Assembly (NCBI GenBank): GCA_033557675.1
Contig: JAWQRM010000595.1
Coordinates: 1 to 21,156 of the forward strand
DNA from: Coptodactyla brooksi
Taxonomy: Eukaryota; Arthropoda; Insecta; Coleoptera; Scarabaeidae
Direction of reading: 5' to 3'
DNA length: 21,156 bases
The notes under the pieces are model-generated. The model did not search any database. It was not told the origin of the DNA and saw only the letters and a program-made list of their open reading frames with translations. The position numbers and the translations under genes were made by a program. Shown here piece by piece: positions 8,301-18,592 of this stretch (positions are counted from its first letter, which is position 1; each line of letters begins with the position of its first letter).

Positions 8301-9154
8301 CTGAAACAAGGAATGGCAAAACTGATTATCATTTTTTTTTGTTAATTTCTCTTTAATCGTTATTATAATTATAATCTTCACGTTTAACGTATTGAAACAA
8401 TTAGATATTGTGCAAGAAATCTTCGTATTTATAGTACGAACTTACGTAAGAAACTATATCTTTCGTACTATTAATATTCTCGGAGAAAATCAACCGAAGT
8501 ACACATACATTACATACTTTATGCCTTTACAGATTGTGAGCATTGCGCAATCGGGATACTTCTAAGTGATAATTTTGCATTTTCATGGTAATATTCACTT
8601 ATTCCTTAAAACATATGCGCTTCTAAGTACCTAAAATATACTTTAAAATCGTTGGTTAGAAAATTTCCACTTTAAATTTTATTCGATAATGTATTTCAAA
8701 TTGCCACTTAGTAAACATAAAACTTAACGGTGAAGGTTATATTTTCCTTTGAGTTAGGTCCATTACATTCCATTCTGAATTTGAATGTTGTGTACATAAA
8801 TTCGGTATACAAACGATGAAAAGATTAAAATAAAAGATGATAGAACCAGCAGTTATGAAACCCTGAAATAGATGTACATCGAAGCAACTATAGACACTCT
8901 GATTAACAGCAATGCTCCTTCATTTATTAAACAATAAATAACATAACACGTAAAAATGAAACGTCAATAAAAAAAGTTAAAAAGAAACTTAACCTGTCAA
9001 AAACATTGAAAAATATTTTTGTCCTGCTGTTCCTTTCATTATTTGTTTCCAAGATTTTGTGACTTTATTTGCTGGTGCGTAAAGTATAATATTGCCAAAT
9101 AGTTTTTACAAGAAATTATTATTAAATTTTTAAACGAGATTGCTACGTATATAA
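8301..9154 (-). other. iro: 3' part of Iroquois intron 1, no other feature
   Basis: This is intron sequence upstream of exon 2. The 3' splice site has a pyrimidine-rich TTTTGCCATTCCTTGTTTCAG-type end, with TGATAAT (a possible branch point) a few tens of bases before it. The remainder is AT-rich with no coding or repeat signal. Confidence 0.6.
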
Positions 9155-10394
9155 CCCTCGGGTCATTATGACCCAAAACTATTTAGATTTATTTCACTTT
9201 ATGTAATTAAAAAAATATAGTATTTAATACTATATATAATATAATATTTATATAGCAACCAACAAGATTATACATTCATACTGGTCGAATATGCAACTCT
9301 GTGCACATCTGGGCATGTCTGTGCGTGCACACTAATATATGATATAAATAGGGAACGCAAACAGCGCACTTCAGTTTCTTTATATACAGTGCAAATGCAT
9401 CCGACGATGAAGATACTTCTGAGATTGAAAATCGTACCAGCGATGATACCGACTATGAGAAATCCGAAGCAGACAATGATTCTTCAGATAATGATGTAGT
9501 GCAAATAAAGTTATGTCTTGGATGTTAGAACTTTTCCCCCAAAGTGGACGAGCATCTAGTCAAAATATAATAAAAAATTACTCCTGGTCCAGCTAGGTAG
9601 GCAGTGAAGGACATTCTACGTGCCTTTCAAGGTATCGTGAACCCTACACTTGAAAATCTTGTGTTGAAAATGAGCAATATTGAAGGTGGGAGACTGTACG
9701 GATATGATTGGGAAGATTTGGATAATATTACAATACAAGCATATATAGAATTATTGTTGTTGTCAGGAGTTTATAAATCACATGGCAAATCAACAAAAAA
9801 ATTGTGGGATGCAGAAACCGGTAGACTTACTTTTCTTGCAATGATGCCGTTGAAATTTTTTTACTTATACGTGATTTTTACTTTATAAATTTCTGGAAGA
9901 ATTGGGCAAACTGATGGTAACTCCCTATATGATGTCAACTCCATCTGGTGCAATCAGTAAAAATGAAAGAGCACGATGTAATATGTGTCCATCAAAATGT
10001 GATAATAAAACGAGTGCAACATGTTGTAAGTGTGATAAATATTTGTGATATACTTGTATATATTTGTGATAAATAAGTGTAAGGTTCATGTGATGCATTA
10101 TTGTCATCAGTGTAGAGATTAGGCAATAATTGGAAATACATCAGAATTTATTTATTTAGTTTATTTATTTAGTTTTTAGATTTAGTGTTTGTAATATTTT
10201 TTATTACAATATATTTTACTTTTATTAGTAATAAGATTGCTTCTCATCGTTGTTTGCGTTTATGTACTATAATAAAATCACAATAGATTAACTTCGAGCT
10301 ATTCTTGACAATCCTTCTGTAGTTGCATACATCACTATGTCACTGTGACTCGAAGAACTACAAGTGTATAGTAAAACTAAGGAGAACAGCAGGG
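9155..10394 (+). mobile_element. piggyBac-like element, internally deleted
   Basis: The ends are CCCTCGGG at 9155 and CAGGG at 10390-10394, which are inverted CCCT termini. The right flank is TTAA (10395-10398); the left flank is ATAA (9151-9154), a one-base-decayed copy of the TTAA target duplication. Just inside the left end is the near-palindrome GGGTCATTATGACCC (9160-9174), and the right subterminal region carries GTCACTGTGAC. piggyBac elements insert at TTAA and have such subterminal repeats. A TATA-like TATAAATA (about 9344) precedes the relic transposase. The element is about 1.24 kb against roughly 2.3-2.5 kb for intact members, so it is a non-autonomous deletion derivative inside Iroquois intron 1. 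Confidence 0.85.
9388..10122 (+). pseudogene. piggyBac transposase relic: acidic N-terminus, start of DDE domain, C-terminal Cys-rich finger
   Basis: Three parts remain. First is an acidic N-terminus, SDDEDTSEIENRTSDDTDYE, ending at a TAG at 9526-9528. Its frame lacks an ATG, and an ATG one base out of phase at 9395 suggests a frameshift. Second, after further damage, comes the frame at 9604-9862 with DILRAFQGIVNPTLENLVLK, YGYDWEDLDNITIQAYIELL, LLSGVYKSHGKST and LWDAETGR, the start of the DDE_Tnp_1_7 domain. Third, an internal deletion near 9865-9890 joins this directly to the C-terminus: LEELGK, then the zinc-finger cysteines CNMC, CDNKTSATCCKC, and after a stop and frame change CKVHVMHYCHQC, ending at 10122. 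The catalytic Asp triad falls in the deleted part, so no activity is expected. Confidence 0.85.
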
Positions 10395-12520
10395 TTAAAC
10401 AGATCTAAATAATTCTCAAAATTATCTAGAAAGTGTACCTACTAACAATAGTAGCAGTTTTAAATTAATGAAGAGTTTATGTGGCCTCACATTATTTTAA
10501 CAATTGGTAACAAAATTTGTTCGTCCAAAACTATCAAAATTTTTCCAAACTTTTGCATAAAACATATTTCGATTGCCGAGTGTCACATTTCACAAAATCT
10601 AAACAATTTTAGAAAATACCTTCGACATAATATTTTCCTAAGCCCGAATTCTTGCAATGATATAAATCCCTCCCATATGCTTCAATCTGCGCAGAGGAAT
10701 AATTGATTGGAAATTGAGAGTATATTTGGAAACAACTAACAGATAAACAACCGAAAGGTACAAAAAGGAAAGTTGAAACAGGAGAATAATTCTTTGTAGT
10801 AGGTGTACGCACCTACAGTTATCAATCATAAAATTAGAATTTGTGGAACCTTTGGCTTAGTAACAAAATTAAACAATACCACCACTACACCAAACCAAAA
10901 AAGCAATGGGAACCTTTTTTAATCATAAAATCAATGGGAAATAGACTTGACATTACCTTAAAGCCTCAAGTCTTGCTGAAAAAATAATATAAGTCATCAA
11001 AAATACAAGTTTTAAACGAATGGAAAATGATGAAATAAATTATAGATTAAGAGAGGATGGACGGGGATGGGTAAATCAATACAGAATACTCGGGGGAGAA
11101 CAAAATGGAGAACAATGTATAAAATGATAGAAATATATAATAATTAACAATTTAGATCCTGTACCACTTAGAAGCTGTCAATCTCAGTAAGCTCATATTT
11201 TACAATCCGCATCTGAACAGGTGGAAAATTAATCAAAACGCGTACAAATTGTACAGTTTTATCATGACTGTAATGGGAGTATTAGGTACATAATGGGTAC
11301 ATTCGATATGCGTTCATATCATGCTTACCTAGTCACACTGGTATGATTCTTCCATACGTAGGTAAAATGTTTACCAACCTGTATTTACTTAATGCAAACA
11401 AGTACACAATTTGACAAGGAAATCATGACATTTCTGAGAGTATCAAACGATAGATGAGTTTAAATCTACACTACGAGATTACTTTGACAGTTGTATTTTG
11501 TAATAACAGTGAAAACATAACTTAATAAATGGTAGTAATATAATATTCACTTCGTGCTACGGTGTATCTTTCTCTCCCATAACTTGTGGAAAACAGAAAA
11601 CTTCCTTTGAAGCTAAACCTATTTACAAATATAAAATGAGAAGCGATACAACCACAAAGTAAGTAATTATCCGTAAATACGTATTACTAACGGCGACGTA
11701 AATACACCAATTTACCTAAAATATCGTTTGCTTTTGATTAGATGTAAAACCGTTTAGTTTTCATTCAGGATGTAAATGCTTAATCAAGTAGAACTCCGAC
11801 AAATAGAAGAAACCCCTACATTAACGTTCACCAGAATTTGTAATACCAACACTGCTAACAGGTGGAAGTTATAAATTACAAACTATACTAGGCAAGATTT
11901 GCATAAAATAATTAGTGCGCCAAGTATGTCATAGGACTTACACACTGTCAACTGTGTATGTAGAATGTATTTATATTCCGTTACTATCCGCCTAGGAGCG
12001 GGATTGTATATTAACTGGTATACATAGCGCTTAAATATAGAAAAGCACATCTGTGTCCATAACACGGGCCCATAATTAAAATAATTACACTGCGCTCCAA
12101 TGGACGCTAAGAATATTAAAAGCCAATCAAAAAGTATATGCGAATATGTGCGCAAAACAATCATCCAACATGTTTACCATGTACTTGAAACGTATGTGAA
12201 TTATATCATCGTTTTCCTTTGCACGTTCAATAACCACAACATTTATTGATTTATCCAGACTATCTTGACAGGTATCCAAAATGACTGACAGCAAGGAAAA
12301 CATGTTAAGGAAATTTTTTTTCTCCCAATGCAACTTTCTAACAAAACAGTTATTTGCATAACAAGTGCTGAAAGTGCCCTTTTATCGAACGAGAACATAT
12401 ATTACAGCCTAATTCTTCAAAATAAGTAATTACTATACACGCTACTAAAATATTGTATTGTTTCGGCACTTATTGTGTACTAAAAGTTATTTTTAATTAA
12501 TTATTAATTTTAATATGAAA
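10395..12520. other. AT-rich intron 1 sequence, no gene recognised
   Basis: Several open frames of 60-93 codons occur on both strands (for example 11883-12164 and 12127-12333, minus). They are mutually overlapping, have no motifs or splice signals and fit chance in AT-rich DNA. No transposon ends or tandem repeats were noticed. Confidence 0.5.
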
Positions 12521-12899
12521 TTGTAGAACAGATAATCGCCCGGTCGTCACAAAGGTCACCTCACAAACAGCAAATATTCCCGAATAAATATTGGCATTTT
12601 CTACGTTACATTTACTTGGATATCAATGTCAAATCTATTACATCAATCACCATTATCTGGATATATACGGAGATTTCACTTTTTTGCCCCTATTGTTTTT
12701 TTCCGAAGTCCACTTTGTATCTTTAATCTTCAATTATATATAAAAGCAAAAATTCTCCATCCGGATAATATACATAATTACAGCCTTATACGTGCGTCCG
12801 TTACTGCAAGAAAATACACGTAAGAAAATAATAACCCTCTCCGATAAAGAAAGGCCTAATGAGTTAACGACCTTATTCATCAGCAATTTTAATAGATAA
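12521..12899. other. intron 1 sequence, nothing recognised
   Basis: The stretch contains CGCCCGGTCGTCAC near 12538 and a few TAAT cores. It leads into the denser block that follows. No coding signal was seen. Confidence 0.35.
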
Positions 12900-13270
12900 T
12901 TCCGTAACAATATTATTCATTCACTTCGCACACCTGTACGGGCAGAAACAATTTATTTCTAATTTACGAGCCACAAAGTTTTTATGCGCACTATCCAGGT
13001 TTGGCGAACCTGTAAATGCGGATCGTACCGTAACGCTGTAAAAGAGATGGGAGAAAAAGACGTTAAAGGTCTTTCTTAGCGAGGGGAAACGTTAATTAAT
13101 GAATTAACGACGGTTTAAATTTTAATTTATATCGACTGTTACGTTGGCCTTTGTGTATTCGCAGTAAAAACGTTCTGATAAAATGGAATGAAAGAAAGAA
13201 AAGCAAAATAAGCCATTACGTCGAGTTAATAATATTTTCGTAATGTTTTCAGATCAGGTGCATTGACTTT
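12900..13270. promoter_or_regulatory. iro: candidate intronic enhancer of Iroquois
   Basis: This non-repetitive, higher-complexity block within intron 1 has many factor-site-like words. It holds the homeodomain quasi-palindrome GTTAATTAATGAATTAAC (13091-13108, 7-bp arms), an E-box CACCTG (about 12931), a posterior-Hox/Caudal-like TTTATGCGC (about 12980) and further TAAT cores around 12945-12960. There is no open frame of note. Large Iroquois introns are known to hold enhancers; the assignment here rests on sequence texture only, with no conservation data. Confidence 0.35.
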
Positions 13271-13384
13271 TTTGACGATAACGATAAAAACCACAATCGA
13301 TCCTAATAAAAGTGAAAGAAACTAGAAATAACAACAGAACAGCATTGTATTTGTTATTAATATTGAGAAAACTGCATCTTAAAA

Positions 13385-14745
13385 AATGAATGTGACTCAT
13401 TTCGCTCAATCAATTACAAGTAAAAACTTCTAACACTGAAAAGGCTATTAAGGAAGCAATATGCAAGCTGTAATGAGTTAGCACATATTAAAATGTATTG
13501 TCACAATTAGTATAACAAATAGTAATTATGTCAAAACTCTTCTAGGTGTAACTTCGAGTCACAAAGTAAACAAGTTGGAAATGTGCTAATTGGATTGAAG
13601 TATATGAACAATAACATTAGTTTTGAGGCTTGTAAATAGAACAAAAAAATATTTGCCTCACAACCAGACATGTGAATTACCAAGCGATTGAATAAAATAT
13701 ATAAATAATAAAAAAATATTTTTAATCAATTATTTACGTTAATCAACAAAAGTCAATCCTAAAGTTATTTGCATTAATCAAGTTAATCCATTGCTTCAAT
13801 TGCAGATAATTTGACGTATATTTTATAACTGTTAGTTCACTTCAACACATATTAATATACCTTCATACTTTAGTAGTAATTGCAAATTCTAAAATTGATC
13901 ACATATAATACATGACAATGATCTACTGAAAAAAACTAATATTTAAATACCACTTAACCAAACCTCACAAACCTGATATAGAAAAATGAGAACATCGATT
14001 CATTTTATATGCTACAACTGCAAATTAAAAAAATAATGTGCCTCATTTCACTCAATCAGTTGCAAGAAAATGTCACCTGAATAATTTAATTATTGAACTA
14101 AATTATTAATGATATTAATTATTAATATCATTTAATAATTAACGCTTAATTTATTGCGGAATATATACATTGAAATATTATTTTTGCAAATCTAGAGTTA
14201 AATTATTTGCACCATTATGCGAATACGTGAATAATTCACAACCAAAGAATGTTAATTGAAAAGTTCTAATGTTAAAATGGTTATTAACGAAGCAGTATGC
14301 AAGGTTTAATTAGTTACCATATATTAGAAAATGTATTGTAACAATTAGTACAAAAAAAGTAAGTAATTATGTTATATTCTTGTAGTTGTAATTTTCAATT
14401 ATTAAGTAAATAACTTGACGAAGTGTTAATTGGATTTAAAGTATATGAACAATAATATTAGCTTCGTGACGTAAGTTAAATGGAAAAAATGTTATTTCCT
14501 GTACTATTAGGTATGTGAGTCACCAAGCGATTGAATTGAATATACATACAAATATGTCTAACAATATATATTAATCAATTGAATTCTATCAAATTGACGC
14601 ACTGCTTCACTTTCAGATAATCTGAGATATATTAATTTTTAATAAAAGAAAATCTATTTCACTTCAACACGTATTACTATTATATAATTTATTACTAATT
14701 GGAAATGCTAAACATTGTAACATTTAGTACATGGCAATGATGGGT
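13385..14745. repeat. diverged tandem duplication in Iroquois intron 1
   Basis: Copy A (about 13385-13925) and copy B (about 14030-14745) align in the same orientation by eye. Matching landmarks are TCATTTCGCTCAATCA / TCATTTCACTCAATCA (13397 / 14043), GGAAGCAATATGCAAG / CGAAGCAGTATGCAAG, AGTATATGAACAATAA, CACCAAGCGATTGAAT-type text (13680 / 14523), CACTTCAACACATATTA / CACTTCAACACGTATTA, and CATGACAATGAT / CATGGCAATGAT. The offset is about 646 at the left edge and 820-845 afterwards, so copy B has about 190 extra bases (about 14070-14260). No open frame is conserved between the copies, so it is non-coding or a non-coding transposon present twice. Confidence 0.8.
14103..14138. repeat. AT-rich hairpin in the extra part of duplication copy B
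   Basis: TTATTAATGATATTAAT (14103-14119) is inverted at 14121-14138 with one extra base in the right arm and a one-base centre. It lies inside the roughly 190 bases that copy B has and copy A lacks. It may mark a small palindromic insertion. Confidence 0.6.
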
Positions 14746-16330
14746 TGACAAAATAAATACACATTGAAAATTATAATGTTACCTAAATCCTGACATTTGT
14801 GATGATAAAAAAGTAGCAATACAGTTCATTCGTATATCTGGATTTTAAATTAATAATTGAGGTCTGTTAGACAGTTTTAGACAGACTCGAATTTATTCGA
14901 GTTGGGCATATTACTCTGTATACTACGTAATTTGTGTTGATTTTACTTGAACAATTATATATTGTAACAATGTTATATATAAGATTTAAGAATAGTCTTT
15001 ATCTAAATGTAGACATTATTGCAATTTGGCAGGCCTTTTAGGTCCTTATAAAAATAAAGTGCTCGAATTTCTTGATGATGGTTACAAGAACCGACATCTG
15101 TTTAAATGTAAAATTTCAGAAATAATACCTACATCAATCAACTTGGTATACATAGATTGGTGAATAAATACTTTGTTCTGAATATGATTAAAAGTTTTTT
15201 AACCAGCATTGAGATAGAAAAGACCATCCTTGTTCAATAATATTAAGTATTAATAGCTCCAACGAATCTTTATCTGTAGGAATTATTTATCTGTAGAAAT
15301 CGTAAGCATTTAGGTTGGGTTAGTTTAATTTGCTACATTACCTACACGGTATTTGTAATTAAATATCCACATGATATGCAGAAATTCAATTACCTCTATC
15401 AATTTCTATATTTGCTAATAATTGAAATTACATAAAGTGCACTAGAGATTTTCATAACATTTTATTTGAAATTAAAAGATTTTATTTTTTCAGAATTAAA
15501 AGAAAGTGCACAAACGTTGCATATTTAATTAACCAATTTAACTGAATTTTAAAGATTTTAAATATGAGATGACAGATTGTGTTAAGTGGGTAGTTATTAT
15601 AACACGTGTTTATAATTCAATTATATGAATATAAACTATATGAATCTAAAACGTAAATATAGTACGGATAAAATGCACTCGAGGCTGATTCGATAATTAT
15701 GTTTTATTCAACAATCATGTTGTGGTTTGTGTTACTACATTATACAAGTTTATTTATTTTATTCAAATTTTAGCCCTGACAACATCCGACGGTATCATGA
15801 AGTAACAATTTAGAAAGTTGTCTTTTTGACACAGAAATGTGTAGTTATCTTTATACTTCGAATGAAAAATAACAACTATTTTTTATTAGTTAATTTAATT
15901 ATTTTTATTATTATAGTGCTGCATTATTTTCACTATTTTTCTTTCTTGATTATTCCAAAATAATCAAGAACAACTAAAAACCCAAATTTAAAACAAAGGA
16001 ACAGATCAAAAAGCAGTTATTAGATTTCTAATAATTCGTTTACCCATTTCATTAAACAGATTATTCGCTTATAGAAGATAGAGCTTAAGATTAAAAGAAA
16101 ATCGGAGAGTTTAACAGTTTGTCACTGATTTACCTTTAATTTCAAATTTTTTCAGAATTCATCACTGTAATGATATTTAACCACAAAAACTCACAACATT
16201 AAGCCTCTTACGTTTACCTACTCTTAAAGTTCTGTTTTATTTTGAGAGCAGGGAATTTAGCCCATAAATCTCAAACTTGTCATTTATTTAATCAATTGCT
16301 ATCATAGCCCGCTTGTAATAATTTAATTTT
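14746..16330. other. AT-rich intron 1 sequence
   Basis: No gene, transposase motif or long repeat was recognised. One perfect short hairpin at 15943-15970 is listed separately. The sequence is dominated by A/T runs. Confidence 0.5.
15943..15970. repeat. perfect 12-bp inverted repeat, 4-base loop
   Basis: TTCTTGATTATT (15943-15954), loop CCAA, then AATAATCAAGAA (15959-15970). The stem is perfect. It has no T-run typical of a terminator and lies in an intron, so the function is unknown; it could be the centre of a palindromic element. Confidence 0.6.
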
Positions 16331-16771
16331 ATGGAAATTAAAACAATCTTCTTCGTTTTGCGAGAAATCATTTGGGATCAATCTTCTGATCGTGGTGGTA
16401 ATGCGATTGCTAGGAGTCGGCAGAGAAGGCATAAGTTTATTTTGTGGAATAATTGCCAAAAAGCCATCGATGAGGAGAAAGAAATTACTTCTGAAATGGA
16501 ATTTTCATCATCGAATCTAACAGTGTCAGAGGATGGAACTTGGAAAATGTACTAAGCAGTTGTGGATACGTGTCCATATGGTGATGATTCTTTCTTTCCA
16601 CAAAAGAAAGAATGTAAATGAATATATGAAAGACGAACTGTTCTGATAGACGAACGTCAACCGCCCCAAAATAAGCCAGGGTTGCTAGAAGAGAAGCACT
16701 ATGTATTGAAAATCAACTTTACGAGGGAGAGGGGGGAGCCATTTATAGATTCTGGTTGTCTGATTAACCAG
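16331..16771 (+). pseudogene. possible decayed coding remnant, unrecognised
   Basis: One plus-strand frame runs from the ATG at 16331 to 16771 and is broken by only two stops (TAA at 16553-16555 and a TGA near 16613). It reads HKFILWNNCQKAIDEEKEIT, SEDGTWKMY, stop, VVDTCPYGDDSFFPQKKECK, stop, IYERRTVLIDERQPPQNKPG, and ends EPFIDSGCLIN just before a consensus donor CCA|GTAAGT (GT at 16771-16772). The composition is less biased than typical chance frames here. I do not recognise the protein. It could be a fossil exon, viral or transposon debris, or chance. Confidence 0.25.
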
Positions 16772-16790
16772 TAAGTATGAATAATTTTAT

Positions 16791-17201
16791 TTAAACCTCA
16801 TCAAACGGTAGGAAAGCTTTAAACACGATTTTCTCAAAACTATGTTTTTCAAATTGACTGACGATATTTTGATAATAAATTGGTCGATTGAGCTCCAATT
16901 CAGCATTTACCTTCAGTACACACACCGCTCTACACAACAATACCGTTGCGAAACTTTTCAATCCTTTGGGTAACTTTGTCACCTTTACAGTTCTTAACAT
17001 TTCCATGCCCTTCGATGCTATTTTGTATAGATTGCATAGCTTTTTAATTACATCTGTTTTAGAGACAAAGTCTTGCAAAGTTGCTTCTGGTAAATTTAGT
17101 AAATTACCTGTACAATATTTTAAAATGTAAGGTTTTGCTACAATAATTTTGTTCTTTTTCTTTTGAAAAGAACACAACAATGACTTATAGAATTTATTGA
17201 T
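16791..17201 (-). pseudogene. unrecognised open frame, possible coding remnant
   Basis: The minus-strand frame is open from 17201 (after a TAG at 17204-17202) to the stop at 16791, about 136 codons. This is one of the longest frames in the window and, at over 400 bases, long for such AT-rich DNA. It has no ATG at its start; the first Met is near the middle (KGMEMLRTVKVTKLPKG). Further segments are FVSKTDVIKKLCNLYKIASK and RPIYYQNIVSQFEKHSFEKI. It is Lys/Leu-rich with no signal peptide, membrane span or motif that I recognise. It sits tail-to-tail with the plus-strand remnant at 16331-16771, inside intron 1 close to exon 1. It may be an exon fragment of an inserted gene or element, or chance. 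Confidence 0.25.
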
Positions 17202-17510
17202 CTACAGTACCCATTTTTGTTACTTTAATTTGCAGAGGAACTATTTTTAGGTCCCAATGTAAGTAAATTGTAGCATCGGGCAAAATATGAGGGGTGCAAC
17301 ATAAGATGAATGCATGTATTTGTATATCTCAGAGAAATCTAATATTCCATGCTTATTAAACTTATTTTATTTTCTTATGAATGTAGGAAGGCGATTCGTT
17401 GTATAACCGTCCTTGCCTAAACTCATTCTATAAATAAACCTACTACCGTCGGTTATTTGACATTGTACGGTAAAAAATTAAATTATCTCTAATTTTCGGA
17501 AACGACCTAC
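17202..17510 (-). other. iro: 5' end of Iroquois intron 1
   Basis: The intron begins with GTAGGTCG (17510-17503), a good donor directly after the CAG of exon 1. Nothing else was recognised in this stretch. Confidence 0.6.
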
Positions 17511-17558
17511 CTGCGATGCCGTCGGATAGGCGTAGCCAAATTGCGTATATGCTGCCAT
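17511..17558 (-). CDS. iro: Iroquois homeobox protein, coding exon 1 (N-terminus)
   Basis: The 16 codons MAAYTQFGYAYPTASQ are the conserved start of araucan/caupolican-type Iroquois proteins, which begin MAAY(T/A)QFGY. The exon ends CAG|GTAGGT in phase 0 and joins exon 2 at LLVSGQP. The start is secure for three reasons. The motif begins at this Met. An in-frame TAG at 17585-17583 lies eight codons upstream. The context AAAGATATGG has a purine at -3. The exon is shorter than the usual cutoff for ORF finding and would be missed without the family motif. Splicing to 7965-8300 gives 128 residues, with the homeodomain still to come. Confidence 0.9.
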
Positions 17559-17778
17559 ATCTTTTGCGAAACACCCACTAGTCTATCGAAATAAATTCAT
17601 TCACAATTTCGAAAATAAATCCAAAAAAAACAGTCACAGCACGCAACACGAACCAACCAAAAAAAAGCCCCGAGTCCGCACCTCACCGCATAATAAAAGT
17701 TATAACAGTTCTTAGTGGCTGTGTCCATATGCGTACGTAAGAATTGACACGGTGCGCACCACAAAACAATACACCACT
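17559..17778 (-). other. iro: Iroquois 5' UTR (extent inferred)
   Basis: The sequence between the start codon and an initiator-like TCAGT (17780-17776, minus strand, A+1 at 17778) is A/C-rich, with a stop in the ATG frame at 17585-17583. If transcription starts at that initiator, the leader is about 220 bases. No downstream-promoter element is present at the exact expected spacing, so the start site is provisional. Confidence 0.4.
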
Positions 17779-18110
17779 GACATACGACGTGAGCACCGTG
17801 GTGTGCCAGCAGTGACTGGCGGAACGTTCCTACCCTCTTTTGCGACGGGAAGTGTGTCAGCCTCTGGATTTCGAGTCGGAGGCGTGGACTACCCTAACGA
17901 CCACTAGGTACATGGAAAAGGCGGGACGGCGCGTGCTGCGCGGCGCCCCATTGGCTCCCCACCGCTCGACGAAGGCTCGATGGGCGCGTCCGTCCCGCCC
18001 ACCTGGCCTTAAACAGAGGGCGAACTTGTTTATGGGAGTTTGTAGATCTGGACAAATCCCACCTCGCCCGGGACACAGTGCTCCGGGGTCGGGATAACAA
18101 AAACGCTAAC
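17776..18110 (-). promoter_or_regulatory. iro: Iroquois promoter, CpG-rich
   Basis: This GC/CpG-rich island lies directly upstream of the inferred 5' UTR. On the minus strand it contains a CCAAT box (17954-17950), GC-rich boxes around 17925-17945 and 17985-18000, an E-box CAGGTG (18005-18000) and a Caudal-like CCATAAA (plus TTTATGG at 18029-18035). An imperfect CACCAC/GTGGTG inverted repeat lies around 17773-17803. No TATA box was seen, as is common for developmental regulators. Overlapping open frames on both strands here reflect the high GC content rather than genes. The location makes a promoter role likely; the individual sites are only matches to consensus. Confidence 0.55.
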
Positions 18111-18592
18111 AGAATTTATTAGATACAAGGTGTTTGTCTGAATGAATCGCTCGCGTCATTTGTATTCCGATTTGGACGAATGATGCTCCGAGGTTTTTAC
18201 ACGAAAACCCACTTTACACGTCTAGATGCGTCGTACTTCTGAGGAGGGTCCTTATTGGACGTGTGGTCAGGACCGGCACACGTATCGTTTTTTAAAGGAC
18301 GTTGCCGTTGTAAAGATACAGCCAGTCCCAAAGATATGTTTATTAAATGGACAAGGTATAAAATTCATGCTAGATGCGATAATGTACTATAGTACGAAGC
18401 TAAGTCGTTGTACGGTTAAAGACCTTAACTTCGACTTTGAGATAAACTAAACATTTTCTGATTATTCGGTACATTAATATAAATTTTATAGTACTGTGTC
18501 AATTAAACCGTATAAATTAAATTAAATAATTTAAATATTAAGTCCATTAAATGATTGATGGAATTCGAGATAATGTGGTATAAAATATTATA
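18111..18592. other. iro: upstream region, no gene recognised
   Basis: This sequence lies between the promoter and an IS630-type relic. Its proximal 300 bases keep a moderate GC content (for example GGAGGGTCCTTATTGGACG near 18240) and could be upstream regulatory DNA. The rest is AT-rich. A 74-codon plus-strand frame at 18226-18450 has no motif or context and is not called. Confidence 0.4.

Larger units (their letters stand above)
8301..17510 (-). other. iro: Iroquois intron 1 (about 9.2 kb)
   Basis: The intron is defined by the donor CAG|GTAGGT after exon 1 (GT at 17510-17509) and the acceptor TTTCAG before exon 2 (AG at 8302-8301). The two exons join in phase 0 without disturbing the frame. 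It contains a piggyBac-type insertion, a diverged tandem duplication, a candidate regulatory block and two unexplained coding-like stretches, each listed separately. That this is the first coding intron is supported by an in-frame stop upstream of the exon 1 ATG. Confidence 0.85.

Noticed and set aside
10395..12520. Several 60-93 codon frames (for example 11883-12164 minus)
   Set aside because: AT-rich chance frames with mutual overlap, no recognisable motifs and no splice signals at their edges.
15943..15970. Rho-independent-type terminator
   Set aside because: The window is eukaryotic intron DNA, the stem is AT-rich and no T-run follows. It is kept only as an inverted repeat.
17840..18100. 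Overlapping 85- and 68-codon frames on both strands upstream of Iroquois
   Set aside because: High GC content removes stop codons in all frames of the CpG-rich promoter. No motifs, and the frames mirror each other.
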